A DNA stretch of 64,000 bases from Phlebiopsis flavidoalba (lineage: Eukaryota; Basidiomycota; Agaricomycetes; Polyporales; Phanerochaetaceae). The DNA lies in NCBI GenBank assembly GCA_035772785.1, contig JAOCPU010000046.1, forward strand, positions 1-64,000. The letters are read 5' to 3'. The translations under genes and the position numbers were made by a program. Below the pieces are notes generated by a model, which worked only from the letters and a program-made list of their open reading frames with translations, was not told the origin of the DNA and searched no databases. Shown here piece after piece: positions 11,277-23,702 of the stretch (the first letter of the stretch is position 1; each line of letters begins with the position of its first letter).

Positions 11277-14200
11277 GAAACATGGTCAACGTCGACCATC
11301 AGTTCAGGAACCGCGCAAAATGGGCCCCATACTCGTCGGGCGACAGCCAGGGACGAGAGTTGATCTAAGCAAACTTGTTGATGGACATGTTCGAACGATC
11401 GTTTCGGAGGTCCCGTATTCTCGATACTTCAGACTATTGTGCAGATAGAGATGAGTTGCAAGAAGCTACCACGGAGTCACGGCGCACCGGTGGAACTCCA
11501 GAACTCATCTCCTCTCACTTTGTCCCAGTCGACAGAATTGAGCGTCGGGACTACACCCGTCGAGGAGAGCGTCGATCTCTGCGTGCCATGCGACCTCGTA
11601 CTTTTTCGGTGCCATAGGAAGGGACACGGTGGTTTCGACGTCAAGGTGCCGCACGATGTACTCTAATACCTAGCAGCACGCTCAGCCCCCATTGACTTCA
11701 ACATAATCGCCGGCCGCCCAGGTCGAACTTGCCCCACACGATGTTGCTTGGATTGGTGCTTGAATGGCCCTGTTGCTACAGGCCACAGGATGTTAGTAAA
11801 CTACGGCGATAGTAGCCAAGTCTAGACCAGCGACAAATGAAGATCAAGGTTAACACCGCGATCAGTGGGTTTACCATGATCGGCACCCGCCGACCGCACC
11901 CCGTTTGGCTATCGTCCGGGCGCTGTTGTGGGCACGCTGATTACGCATCCATTCGGCGGTCCGTCACCGAACTTCTCTTTTTTCAATTTGGGCGGACCCA
12001 ATCCCGTCATTGTACGTCAGCCTCAGTGTTGACTTCTCTCGGTATCTATGCACATGGGATCACTCAAATCGGTCATGAGAGCTGTGTGCGCGACAGCCCG
12101 AGTACTCGAATCACAGTGGATACTAGAAGCTAGTCAACAATTAGCACCTCGCGTAGAAAATACGGATCTACCTTGCAGACAGTGGCGCGGGACTTCGCAC
12201 ATTCTATGGTCGTACAAAGCACTAAGCGAGATTTAATTGTATATCCCGTTCACCCCCCCCCCCCTCCCCCCCACCCCCGTATCTGTTCATAAATGCGCAG
12301 CACCTAAGATCAGATAACGCGTTTCACACTTATTATGTTGTAAAGACTAACTAGGAAGATGGTCGGCTTAATCGGCAATGATTGATTCCGTCGGACCTAA
12401 TTGAGCGTCTAAGTTGTCTCACGATAACGAACCCAAAGCAAAGCCAGGTCAACGAAGCCTCCCTTTTCCGAGGCGTCAGGATACGTCTGGAGAACGTATC
12501 TTTTGTAACCAGGACAGCTGTAGCCGTCTGTGTCGCTACAGCAAATTCTTCGAATCCGCTGTGCACTACAACTTTGGAAACGACGGATTGCATATCACGC
12601 GTCTATGGAGCACAACATCACGCCACTACAGCATACACCCGGCGTGAATTTGACTGCGTCTGATACCGCATGTGTGTATCTGTTAATATGAAGTCTGCCA
12701 CCGCTGCCCTGGGTGGCCGATGAGAACATTCAGCGAATATGAGATCTCGCCAAACCGGCGCCCACCGTCGTGGATCTACATACTTACTCGCCTGAATCGC
12801 GGACGAGACCCAAACCGGATGCACTGAGAAGAGGCTGAGGCCAATCGAAGTTGCACGTACTGGCGGAGCTCCACGGATATGCTCGGAATCAGAGGTTCGT
12901 CCTGTGATGGCGCTTCAGTGCCCCCCAAGTGAGCGGCGATAGATGGCCTGCTCCGTTAGACCGCGTACGTAAAGGCAACGGACCGTGATGTAGACTCTTA
13001 TCTTACTCGCATGGTTAAACGAGGCCTATGCCCGCCGATGGTTTTCGAAGGAGACACAAATAGATTTGTGACCATCGTATCCAGCTCTATGGGTGTATTG
13101 GGTGCAAGAAATACATCCGGATCGCTTCTCACATCCAGTACTACTTTACACCGAGCTATACTTCCCGATATCCCCGCCAGAGGCCACTAGCTCATACAGC
13201 TATGTTGCATACTGAGTTCCTCATTCGATCGACCCTTTCTCCTGGAGCATGGACGTTAAGAACGTTCGGTTGAGAGTACATAGTCCAAACACAGACGGTC
13301 CGAAGGACAAACAAGTGACCGAGGGTGAAACCTCTCTCCAAACCTGGATGGAAGCTCTGGTATGTTTGATCGAGATACTGTGAAATCATCATAGAGTGCA
13401 ACACACATAGGTTAAGAACACACCATGTGGAAGGGAAGGTGCTATCCTGGCAATACGGACTCAAGGACGGTCGGCAGCACCGTTGTGGTGATGGCATTCT
13501 CAGATCGCTGACGAGGGAAAGGATGTGGGGTAGTACGACACACATGCTGAACAGCAGATGTGTACCTGGGTGATCTAGAGTCCAGCGTCGAACATTGATC
13601 CTATTGCCGGCCGCCACGACCGCGAACACCAGGTGGCAACCCCATCAAATATGTCAAAGGGCCTGTCGGTCCACGTTCGGGAGCCCCCTGTGTTGTGGTG
13701 CAGCTAAGGTTTCAAAGTCGACAAAAGCCCCTAGAGCACTGGTCCAGCTGGTTAGCTGGTTTGGTCAGAGACGAAACAGGTTCTGAAGACTCGAACATCA
13801 CCGATGGGGCTGCCTCTTATACCTTTTGCAGGGCGTCAACAGCGAGCCAAATCCGTGCCAAAGCTGAGGGCCGGTAGACCCGCGGTCAGAAATGGTATCC
13901 GACCGTCTCCACACGGTACGAGCGTGGTGCGCAATCAGGAACCAGATGGGGACGGAAGCGATGCAGGACTCAATTGGTGCGTTGGTCCTGTAGTCGTTTT
14001 GCGCCCGTTGGACGCCCTGTGGGTGGGCTAACGAACGAACAAGCTCAGCCGAGGAGATGCCCGCCGAGCTATGGTGTCAGTTAAGCAATAGACAATGCGG
14101 TCAGTAAACGCACAGCCGCCACAGGCGTGTTGACTGTCGCGTATGACATACCACCCTCCCCTCTGCGTCTCACCCCCGCTGTGGAAACCCCGCGGGGCTC

Positions 14201-15314
14201 CCTTGGCCATGAATCGACCCGCCCAGCTCTGGGGTGCGATGATGTTTTCCGAGAAAAACCCCACGCCTTCCCGGCCTTGCGATGTGCCTGGCAGAAACTG
14301 TCCTTCCATTCGGAATTGAGCGGACGGATGACGAAATCGAGCATTTTTATCCTCAGAGACTATGCGCACGAATCGGCACTGTGGCGAGACCTTACAGACA
14401 ATACAGTGAGCAGGTCCGCGGAGAGAAGGGAAGGGTAGAAAGGATCTTACCGGGAGGCCGCACGTTTCGGCGATCCGGTGGTATTAATTCCTCGTTATGG
14501 AAAGGGTTGTGACGTATTTGAGAACGCATGGCAAGGCCTCCGTGCGAACGGCCACCCGAGCTGAGCGAAGGAACCCGACTGGCCGCTTGAAGTATGCCGG
14601 TCCCTGATAACAAACCTACTGGAACTCCCACCGCATAGAGTGCTGAACGCACTCCCAAGCAAAGCATCAGGGGAGAATGATCGTAGTGCTAGTTCATTCC
14701 AGCGGGTTGGCACTCGTGTCGGGGCAAAGTCGGTTCCGCAGCGTTGTATTGAAGGCCCATCAAGACGAATTTACACGACCTATCAAACAAGCTCAACTCG
14801 CTGCACTTATCCTGCGCGAGATAGCAACCTTCTCACCGGCACGTTTAGTCAGCTGGCAACATAAGCCACGATGGACAGTGTTTTTCCTTCAGGCACGTCA
14901 CACATATGATAACCGAACGCTGTTCTATAGAAAACATGACGACACAACGTAGGGCATGATTTTCTCGCGCCTCATGGGCGGGTCTCTCTCTTGGTGACCA
15001 AACCAACAAATCTTCCTCTTGGTGTTCACGTTTGCCGCCCAGAGGACGCCACAGCATGAGCCAGTCTGACGATGACGTGTCTGCTAGTGGTTGAGACACG
15101 CGGGTGCGTACGTGTGTCAACTAGGCATGCAATAGCGGTCTGATTCGGACCCAGCGGGCTTAGAACCTTGCGTGATAGATGCAGCGCGCACAACGGTCGC
15201 CGCAGCAAGCATGTGAGCACAATCGTGCAGACCAGAGAAACTAGTGTTACATTCCGAAAGCAAGCTTACACAGTCAGCGTGCGTATGAATACCCCGCGGA
15301 CGAGCGGGAACCTC
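11277..15314. other. Long stretch without recognised gene
   Basis: About 4 kb in which I recognise no domain. Open frames up to 145 codons occur (for example 13192-13629, minus) but lack family motifs, intron logic or composition bias. A C-rich low-complexity run (C blocks broken by single T and A) lies near 12252-12278. It could hold a decayed gene or transposon that frame breaks make unreadable. Confidence 0.4.
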
Positions 15315-16348
15315 TCACCAATCACCACCTACGGCCGCCGCCTCCTCGCCAGTCGTCCCCCCCTCCGATTCGCGCACCACTCGATGTGCCTCCTCGACCT
15401 CTTGTCGGTTGTACTGATCCCCATAGCCACCGTCCATGCCACCGTACACGGTGCTCGGCGTCGCGCTGCCCTGCATCTCTCGCTTCCGGCGCGCAATCAT
15501 GCGCTCGAGGGCGCGCTGCCGTTCGGACGACTCGCGGTTTTAGCCTTTCTGCGACCTGTGGCTGAGTGCCTCTGGGCGGAGGTAGCGCATCGCGGGGGGC
15601 GGGGTTTGGAGCGGGATTGGACGAGGACGGGGGGTCGTCCGAGAGCTTGGCGAGCTGCTGGTTTGATGCTCGTGAGGGGGTCGTGTACGGACTTGCGCGC
15701 GTGTCCCGTAGTCTGAGCCGACATGACATAAATGCGACACTCAGCATGCAAGCCTGATGTACCTCTTGTCCCCCTCAATTTCTTTATTACGCTCGTGATT
15801 CTTGTCAGAGTACCACGGCTTTCGATCCTTTTCGGACGGCGCGAGTGGTACTCCCAGCTCGTTCTGCTCTGTCTTCTTGCCAACAGTCTTGATCATGATA
15901 GGCATATTTTGCTGGGCAAAGGCTATCTTAGCTTCGCGGTTTAAGTTTCATAGAATCTAAATAAAACGCACCTTCTCGAGATCCTCGAACAAGTTGATAT
16001 GCCCGCCGGAGGTCAAACGAAGAAGAAGGGCCTGCTACAGGTTTATCATCTTGACCAACAGGCCGCCCGCTCATCATCGTCTTCCTCCTTGCGCTTGCTG
16101 CGACTCGAATGGGACATGCCCGCCTTCTGTCTCAACAGCTCAATCCGCGCCTCTGCGTCCTACCGGTGGATGAGCACCCATCTCATCATTGTTAGGACAC
16201 CGCATAGATGCTCACCGCAACGAGCATCTTTCCCTCCTTTGCTGCCTCCTCCAGCCTCGCCTGCTCCTCGTCGCGTCTCACGCGTTCGATGTTGTCCCGC
16301 CGGTAGGGGATGGTAGGACTTGTGGTGGGCGATATTGAGTTTTCCCAT
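15315..16348 (-). CDS. LENG1-like CIR_N-domain nuclear protein
   Basis: The N-terminus reads MGKLNIAHHKSYHP, then YRRDNIERVRRDEEQARLEE and GKMLVA. This is the CIR_N domain of leukocyte-receptor-cluster-1-like and Cwc25-like proteins, which are associated with splicing. An intron with GTGAGC...CGGTAG ends and a CTAAC branch site follows; the next exon gives DAEARIELLRQKAGM and an acidic/basic stretch. Later exons give HINLFEDLEK, IAFAQQNMPIMIKTVGKK, EKDRKPWYSD and a C-terminal RALERMIARRKREMQGSATP, ending GGDW before the TGA at 15315-15317. This order (CIR_N, NLFEDLE, RKPWY, KREM) matches fungal LENG1 homologues. Frame breaks occur after the HHKSYHP codons and in the Pro-rich middle. The role is inferred from family only. 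The start follows from the conserved MGKLNI. Confidence 0.75.
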
Positions 16349-17696
16349 CCTGACTATTCGCTAGGTTGTGTAGATTATATCGAAATGTTATCTCGAGCAA
16401 GGAATACACAGTAGTAGTCTGAGCTCGATGTGCGTGGTGGTGAAGGTCAAGTGCAAGAGCCTCTCGCACGCAGCGGTCGCATCTCCGTGTAGGCGCCCAT
16501 ATAAGGCCGACCCCTTGATTCCTCCCTGCACGCACCTCAAATTCACTCAATTCAAGGTCCATCGCACACAGCCGCACCAAACCCTTGTTTAAAGTTCTTC
16601 CGTCTAATCATCAAATCGAGAGAGAGAGAAAAACACAGGAAGATAGCGGAGAGCATGTAAAGTACAACCGTCCGGCAGAAACCACAGGATGGAATGGGAT
16701 GGAGAGGAAACACACTAGGGAGTAGGATCGCGACGTCGCAACTCGATAAAACGAGGTAGAGAAGAAAAGAAAAAAAAAAGGTATGAAAGGCGAGAAAGGG
16801 TAAAAAAGAAATGAGAGCGATGTGTGGTAACGCTACTATATACATGCCTGTGACAAACCGAGGGGAGGCACCCGCGCGACTGCTAGCCCACCGCACGCAG
16901 AACGGGAGCCCCGGCGGCACAGGGCGGCTGAAAAAGAAAGGATAAGGAAACGAGAGGGCGGAATAAAAATACGTCATGTTTGCTTCATCGTTGGTGCAGA
17001 TGCGCGGAAGGAGCGTCACAGAGAATGAGGGGTGCAGACCAGGCGCCGCGGGACCGCCTCGCGGTGGGACGTGGGCTAGAGATGCGAGTAGAGTCGGGAG
17101 GGGAGGGGAGACGAGGTCGCCGGCGCCGCGCTCCGCTGATGGGGGGATAGAAATAGATATGGGATCGAGCCGGAGGAGCGACGTGAGGAGCGGCATGAGC
17201 GGAATTGCGGCACGCCTGGGTGCTGTGGCCTCGCTCTAGTACGCAGACGGAAGGCGAGAACAGACGAGGGCGCGGGACGAGCGTAACGATCAGCTGGCGG
17301 TGTGGAACGCGGGTACGCTATCCTTGTCCGTGATCGCACCATAGTCTCCCTATCCAGCGTCGGCCAGGGGGTATCGCGGGCGTATATTGGACGGCGAGGA
17401 TCCGCGACGAAGGAGTGGTGTGTTCAGGGGGTAGCGTAGGTGATGGTTGGGCGGCGGGGGAAGGAAGAGGTGGAAAAGGAAAATAATGAACAATGTTGCG
17501 ACAACGCGATGATGTACGATACCGATGCGAGATGTTGTGTGTGGAGATCGAGGATGATTGCAGCATACAGACAGGAAACGGAAGGGAAGGAGAGCTAAGC
17601 GGCGCTTTTCAGGACGCCGAAAGACACAGGGAGGCAACGGACACGCACCCAATGAAGTAAGTCCCAGAAAAACAAAAGAAACCACATCCCGAGCCA
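16349..17696. other. LENG1-like promoter and G-alpha 3' flank
   Basis: Lies between two minus-strand genes. The part next to 17696 is the presumed G-alpha 3' UTR, the part next to 16349 the LENG1-like promoter. Purine-rich low-complexity tracts (16610-16800 and 17420-17600, plus strand) produce long open frames by composition only. No gene seen. Confidence 0.55.
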
Positions 17697-19267
17697 CTAT
17701 AGTATCCCCGAATCTCTGAGCGCATTTTGTAGTATCGTCTCTTTGACTGCGGCAAACACGAGTCGTATATTACTGGTGTCTGTCGCTTGCGTTAGACTAG
17801 AGGACACCTGCGTCAGTCACCGTGAAGCAGAAATAGATCGTGACGCTACGCACTGTGGATAAACGCTTAGCCGCGCCCGGTTCGCGCCTGCATGAACCGC
17901 CATAGAATGTATTTCGCGGCCTTGTTGATATCCGGGCCGCCCGTGTATTCTGGGAAGTACCGTTCTAGCGGCACCTTGGGGAGCTTGTTCTTGAACACGT
18001 CGATTTTGTTCAGGAAGAGGATGATGGACGTCCGTAGGAAACCATCGCGAGTTGATGACCGAGTCAAACAGGACGAGCGACTCGTGCATCCGGTTCTGCG
18101 CATTTCAAAATATCGACGGTGAGGCAGGGGCAACACGCAACGCGCGGTGACGACGCACCTGATTGCGCTCCTCGAGCAGGACCTGGTCGTACTCGCTCAG
18201 CGCGGTGCAAAAGATGATCGACGTGACGCTCTCGAAACAGTGTATCCACTTTTTGCGTTCCGATCGCTGCCCTCCGACGTCAAACATGTGTATTCTGGAG
18301 GCGCCACGAGAGTCAGCAACAGACGGGGGCGTTCTGGACGCATGCGCGGCTTACGATAGCGGGCCCAGGGTGAAGCGCGTCTCGGTTTATGCCGGTGCTC
18401 TTCGCTCGACACCGCAGGACGTCGGTCTCGGTCGGGACGTAGTCCTGGCGTGCCTATTCGCATGGCCTCGGTGAAGAAGCTACAGCCCTGGGTCAGCGGG
18501 CGCGCGGGCAGGAACAGAGGGGAGAGGCACGCACTAGGACGCGCTGTCCATGAGGTAGAATTCGCTGCTGTGGTCCATAATCTCCGGAATGACTGGGTCT
18601 TTCCAGAGTTGAAAGATCGCTTTCGCCATCTCTTCCGAGAAGTAGAAGGTGCCTGACGGCACGATCTCGTAGTCCATGATGCGATCTGCGTTCTCCTAGA
18701 TACTCGCGCTGTCAGCGATGCGGGGAACTCAGCAACCGCTCGAGGGGGGCGGCGCGGGGGAGGGCAGAGGGGAGAAAGATGCGTACGCGGTTTCGTGGGG
18801 TTCTTGAAGTCGAGGCCGATCTTGCGAGCGGCGAGGAGGATATGGTGTGCCGACTCGAGCAGGTTCTTGTAGATGGGTCGTTCGGAAGGTGATGAGCTCG
18901 TCGCGAGTGTACCCATTCTGGTGTATGATTTTCATCTGCTTGACGATGGTCGACTTGCCCGACTCGCCAGAGCCTAGGGGACGCCGTGAGCATGGCCGCG
19001 GCGGACGGTGATGACAGGAGGCTGTGTGCTGCGCCACTGGCTACAACTTGCACGTCGCACGCTCCGACTCGCAGGATGAGCCAGGCGACTCCGCGCACCA
19101 CGGGATGGTCGAAAGGCGCACGAACAATGGACGGGAGACTCACCGAGGAGCAGGATACTTTGCACTCTTTTCTTAAACTTTCTCGAGTCCTCCTCTATCT
19201 GTCGGTCAATCTCCTGGGAGCGTGCTTGGGCCTCGCGGTCCTGGTTTGAATATACACAGTTGCCCAT
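17697..19267 (-). CDS. heterotrimeric G-protein alpha subunit
   Basis: A membrane-anchored GTPase that relays receptor signals, in fungi mating, nutrient and cAMP pathways. Exon 1 begins [20 protein letters not shown]; Gly2 and Cys4 are the usual myristoylation/palmitoylation sites. Seen in order: [20 protein letters not shown] (P loop), [17 protein letters not shown], a helical-domain exon ending [21 protein letters not shown] (switch I, Arg of VLRCRA and Thr present), [19 protein letters not shown] (switch II), FLNKIDVF (NKxD), [12 protein letters not shown] and a C-terminal [15 protein letters not shown] before TAG at 17697-17699. Exon joins are clear, for example after LLLG and SAS. There are at least four one-base insertions (near 18040, 18387, 18445, 18876) and a two-base one in the FMQANRAR codons, with every diagnostic residue intact. 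It is either a real gene with sequence errors or a very young pseudogene; I favour the former. The C-terminus lacks a CAAX-like Cys, so it is not the pertussis-toxin-sensitive type. Confidence 0.92.
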
Positions 19268-22039
19268 GGCGGCAGCAGCGGCAGTACGAGATGCAGGTGG
19301 CGGGGGGCGGATGGCGGGTTCAGAGCCACCAAGATCGGTCCCGCGCGGAGGAGTGGTGCGGCGGACGGCAGACAGGGCGCGGGCGGCAGTCGCACAGGGT
19401 GTAAGCGTGGTTGGGCAGACGTGCAGACTCCGCGCTAGCAGGGTGGTGGGCGCACAGGTCGGGCAGGGCTGTGTCGTCAAAGCGTGGAGGCGGCGGCGGG
19501 GGCCGGGAGCGAGATGGGGGCGGGCGCGAGATGGGGGCGGGCGGCTCTCGCTCGGAAGTCGTGGTTCGCTCTCTGGCGGTCGTGGGTGGCGACGGCTGGG
19601 AGGAGAATTGTGGTTGGATGGCGATGGAGGGGAGAAGAAAGCAAGAAAAGGAGCCACGTGAAGTGATGTTGCAGCTGGGGTCGGCCGCAGCGACAGGCAA
19701 AGCAGGAAACAGGTGAAACGCTCGTGAGCCGTTATGAGTCCCTTGTTCTCTCCGTCACAAGGATCACGTCACCGCGCCGATGGATAGTAACGTCACAGTC
19801 ACCCCCGTCCGCCCCGACCGCGGCGCCGCCGCCTGCGCCGTCAGCGTCACACGTCACTAGCGCGACGCCGTCCGCGACCCCACCCAACGCTGGCCGACGG
19901 CGAAACCCATCCGAGCCGCACGTCGCGCGGCCGGGGCCGCTGCGCGAATTATTTTTGCGAATATCGCGCGTGGCGCAGAGCACGTCCGCCGGGCCGACCG
20001 CGCCCTCGTGGCAGTCGGACGAGTACCCCCAGTCCCTAATCGGTCACCCATATGAGCCTCTGATTGGATCGCAGTTCATCTATCCATTTCCGGCCGCCTT
20101 CGCCTGCCACCCTCTCCTCTAGCCGTATCTTTCCCAGCCTCACACGTTCACCGTCACGCACCTTCGGGCACGCACAGAATAAATTAAATACACGTAGCAT
20201 TTTCGAGTGTCGACCATCCGGGCGGCGCGCGAATCAGAGGGCCATTCGTAACACGAAATTATAACTAACAAAAACCAATCGCTGCGCGGGAGCACCCGGG
20301 TTACACACAGGTACTCGGCCCACCGGGTACCGTTACCGATCCCAACCGCGGCCGTTCTCGTATGTAGAGTGCTGCCCGTACAAGAAAAGAAGACAGGGAA
20401 TACAGGGAGGTTTTATATTAAAACAAAACCGGCCTATGCAGGCGTGAACAGGCGGGGCCCGAGATTCAGCAACGACCCGCGCCGCTTTTTTTTTCATCAG
20501 CGAATAAGGAGACGCAGGGCAAATGGCCGACCGTCCCCCCGCCGAAACTTGCTGGGCGCGGACGTCACCATCAGCCAAATCACAAACCTACAGGCAAGAA
20601 ACAACAGAACAGGGAGGAGAAAGAAAGATGTCCAGGAGGAAACAAAAGATGGGCGGAGCCAGGACGCAGGAGAGCTCCTCGTGCGGCGTGCGAAGAAATG
20701 GAATTCCCCAACTCCCCAAGCCATAGTGGAACGTCTGAGGTGGCCTGCCGTCGGCGTTGACGGGACGGTTTTTTTTTTTTTTTTTTTTTTTTTTTTGGCT
20801 CTACAGGACGAGTACCACTGAGCACACCTGCCGCGAGGAACGAGCGACGCCGCCTTCAGCCTTGTGCCATGAGGGCCACAGATCCAGGACAGCGTTGCAC
20901 GCGGCACGCCATGGTCGGGAGGTTGCGTCTCGTCCCCTCCCGACTCCCCCTTCTCTCATGATGTGCACCAGGGATGCCGCAGAACAGAGGTAGGCGTGGC
21001 AGGGAAGGTCGTTCGTGGGCGAGACTGTGGATCCATGTGCACCGGACTGTGTTGTGAAACCGTCAATCGTGCCATCTTGGGCGCGAGGGATTGCAGACGT
21101 CGCTGGGCTGGAAGAGGCGGCCGTTGGGGGCGTCCTAGACGTATGCTGCTCCCTCGGTAGAAGAGGAGGACTGGGCCGCGGACCGGGGAAGCGGTTGTGT
21201 CGGAACCGTCTGCGTGGGCAGACGGCGGCAGCTGGACGGCTGCGAGCTGGTGACGTGTGGAGCTCCGGGACCCAGCTGGGAGTCCCATGGCCCCCTGTGC
21301 AGGCGTGCCTCGACACAGTAGCAACGAGCACCCCGGGTTGTCTGCAGCCCACGTGGCTTAGTCTTGCCCGCCCTCCGCGCCCTTACCCGAGGGAGAGGCC
21401 GCGAAACCGAAGCAGGAAGGACCACTGGGCGTGGTATAGGGACTCCGCCGAAAGACGAAGCAGAAGACGAGTTCTCGCTGGCCTGTCACCTTTGTGATCG
21501 GACAGCTAGCATTGGCAGCACGATAATTCTGAGGCGGACCGAGAACCGAGGGAGCACGGGGGTCGGGCCCCGAAAGAGGGGAAGGGGAGGAAGCGGTGGG
21601 GATCACTGCACAATCCGTATAAGGCGCGCTTTGTGGCGAAGCTAGATGAACATACGAACTAGTCAAGGCCGCAGACGAAAAGCCCAAACTCCGTCGGACA
21701 GATCTAGCCCTCCGGCACGGACGCCTGCGGCGCGCTTTTTGAAGTTGGTCAGCACCCCATTGGAGCTCTCGCAGCACGCCGCCCTCGTCCCGAACACCGC
21801 CCTGACATTCATCCACAGCGCCCTGTCACGCAGGCACGCCCCGCCAAACGCCGCGCCAGGAACACACGCACCCCGTCTCCTAACCCCCCCACCGGCCCCG
21901 CCGCGCCCGGAATCCCAACAGATCCACCTGCGATGCCCTCTGACAGCTGTCCGGGCAGGGTCTACCGCCTTGATGCGGCCGGACACAGGCCCGCCGGGCG
22001 GCGACGCCGCTCAATTCTCGGCGACTCCCCGCGCCCCTT
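19268..22039. other. G-alpha promoter and unresolved CFEM1 3' region
   Basis: 19268-20300 is the presumed G-alpha promoter and 5' UTR. 20900-22039 may carry the 3' exons of the CFEM1 gene: on the minus strand there is a Gly-rich segment (EGIAGGSVGIPGAAG near 21900-21950) that would suit a membrane or anchor helix, then Ser/Pro-rich frames. Exon borders could not be fixed. A 28-T run lies at 20769-20796. Confidence 0.4.
20769..20796. repeat. Poly(T) run, 28 bases
   Basis: Twenty-eight consecutive T on the plus strand. It could be a slippage-prone microsatellite, or the poly(A) tail of a retroposed sequence inserted on the minus strand; I saw no convincing target-site duplication. Confidence 0.95.
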
Positions 22040-22545
22040 ATAACAACCTGCCAGAAAAAAAACCATGGCTACTCACAGATGTTGCCCTGCCTCGCTTGAG
22101 CAGCTTGACCTGCAGCGGGCTTTCCTCGGGCGCGCCAAAGAGCCGCGGTGACGGCGCGCGAGTGCGTCGTCGGCGCAGGAGGCCTGCACGCCATCGCGCG
22201 GACGCCTCCATGCTCGCGTATGCTGTGGTTGCGCACACCGCACGCAAACGCGACCGTCGCTGTTCGCTGTGGAAATCACAATCAGCATTCGTGTGTGTGT
22301 GATATATTGCGGGATGTCCGTTCCGTGCTGTGATCCCGAGAGCAGCGCAAAACACGAACGCGGGGCGCATGCGAACAGGGGGATCGTGGATGGGGGGCAG
22401 ATGATGATGTGTGGTACGTACAGGCTGGAAACAGGTGGACCTCTGTGCCGATGCAGGTTTGGACGCAGGAGTCGGAGAGGCTTGTCGCGGAGACGGCGAG
22501 AGGCGCAACAAGCGCAAGGAGCGTAAGGCGGACTGAAGGCCGCAT
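22040..22545 (-). CDS. CFEM-domain surface protein 1 (N-terminal part)
   Basis: Starts MRPSVRLTLLALVAPLAVSA, a clear signal peptide, followed by SLSDSCVQTC, the first C-x3-C pair of a CFEM domain. An in-frame ATG 18 bases upstream (22561-22563) is an alternative start. A GTACGTACC...CACAG intron separates this from an exon with NSD, VCV, CAQP and, after a one-base frame break, CVQASCADDALA, the second Cys pair. CFEM domains carry eight Cys and act in haem binding, adhesion or signalling at the fungal surface. A GTGAGT donor near 22068 leads into exons I could not resolve (see the preceding gap). It is a close neighbour of the second CFEM gene on the same strand, which suggests tandem duplication followed by strong divergence. 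Confidence 0.65.
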
Positions 22546-23702
22546 GAACGAGGTCGCGAGCATCTTCAATTCTCTCTCTCTGTGGGTGCTATTTCTTTGC
22601 GAATGGGGTGTCGCTTGTCGACTTGGGGAGGGCTGGAGGCGTATACAGGGGGCGCAAACAACGAACGACTGGCTCGACGAGCAAACGAAGGGGGGGCTAC
22701 TTGACGGTTCAAGCAGAGGCGGCCTAATCACCGACCGTGCGCGCGCGGGGCGTAGTGCTTTCCGGTTCTGTGTCGGCTCAGCCGCGCACGCCACTACCAC
22801 CCGAGACACGACTCACCGAATACAGCAAAGACTGCACTTGCAATGCACAAACGGTTGCGGGCGGAGGAGATGGGGGCGTGCGTGCGTGCGCTGGGACCGC
22901 GAGCTATAAGGCGGCGCTGACGCCTAGGCGATCCATCCACGTTGTATGTGCATCGAGTGTATTGACGCGAGCTGCTAGCCGACATGCGATCGCCCGCGAC
23001 GAAACCAAGGCGCGAAGCGCGAGCTTTTCTACCACGGGACGACGACGAGGCGAGCACCCTCCATCTCGTCATCTGTCCGCGCGAGAGCCTTGGCATCGTG
23101 TTGCGGCGTGTGCGGCGTTGGTGCCGACGATGAGAGCGCGGTCGGCGCTCTGCAGAGGCGTGACATAGGGCCGTTTTGGGGGTTTGAAGACGCAGAGCTA
23201 GCGTGGAAATGGTTTTGGGTTGTCTCCTGTCAAATGAAGTGAGGTTGTATGCGGACGTAAACGGGGCTGGTCTCGCATTATAAGTTTGCAGCGAGTCTCA
23301 GCGCAAAGCTATGCGGTCTCCAGCGAAGGGGTCAATTCGCACTCGCAATTGCGTGTGGGACGGGATAACTTCGAGGGCATTTTGTTGGCGGTGGTGGTAG
23401 AGGTCAGGATACACGTTGCCGACGCGACGCTGAGTGGCTTCCCGCATGGACCAATCATCCGCCAGCTCGCCAAGTGAGAGGGCGCATCAAAGCGCGTCGC
23501 CTCGCGTTAGCGCGCGTGACCTCTCTCATGCCCGCACAAGTCAAACAGTTGAATACGAGATGCAACAGAGTCCATAGCGTTCATGCTCAGAGTGTGCTAC
23601 ATGTCCGCAATACTACTTTTTCGAGCGCAAGTTCGTAAGGTAAATAGGTAAGACGCCGTCCGGAACACTACGAGAACATTGTCTGTCTCCTGACTCGAGT
23701 AT
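22546..23702. other. Intergenic between the two CFEM genes
   Basis: Contains the presumed CFEM1 promoter and the CFEM2 3' flank. GC-rich CGCG-containing stretches give spurious frames on both strands. No TATA box as clear as the CFEM2 one was found. No further gene seen. Confidence 0.5.

Noticed and set aside
16552..17196. Minus-strand open frame of 214 codons rich in Phe/Leu/Pro
   Set aside because: It lies in the 3' flank of G-alpha in pyrimidine-rich low-complexity sequence and has no family features beyond hydrophobic composition.
18197..18916. Minus-strand open frame of 239 codons across G-alpha
   Set aside because: It is a chimera of G-alpha exons, introns and shifted frames; the true exons are in alternating frames.
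17697..19267. Programmed frameshifting or insertional RNA editing to explain the repeated one-base insertions
   Set aside because: The insertions occur in unrelated genes without a common slippery sequence, and sequence error explains them more simply.
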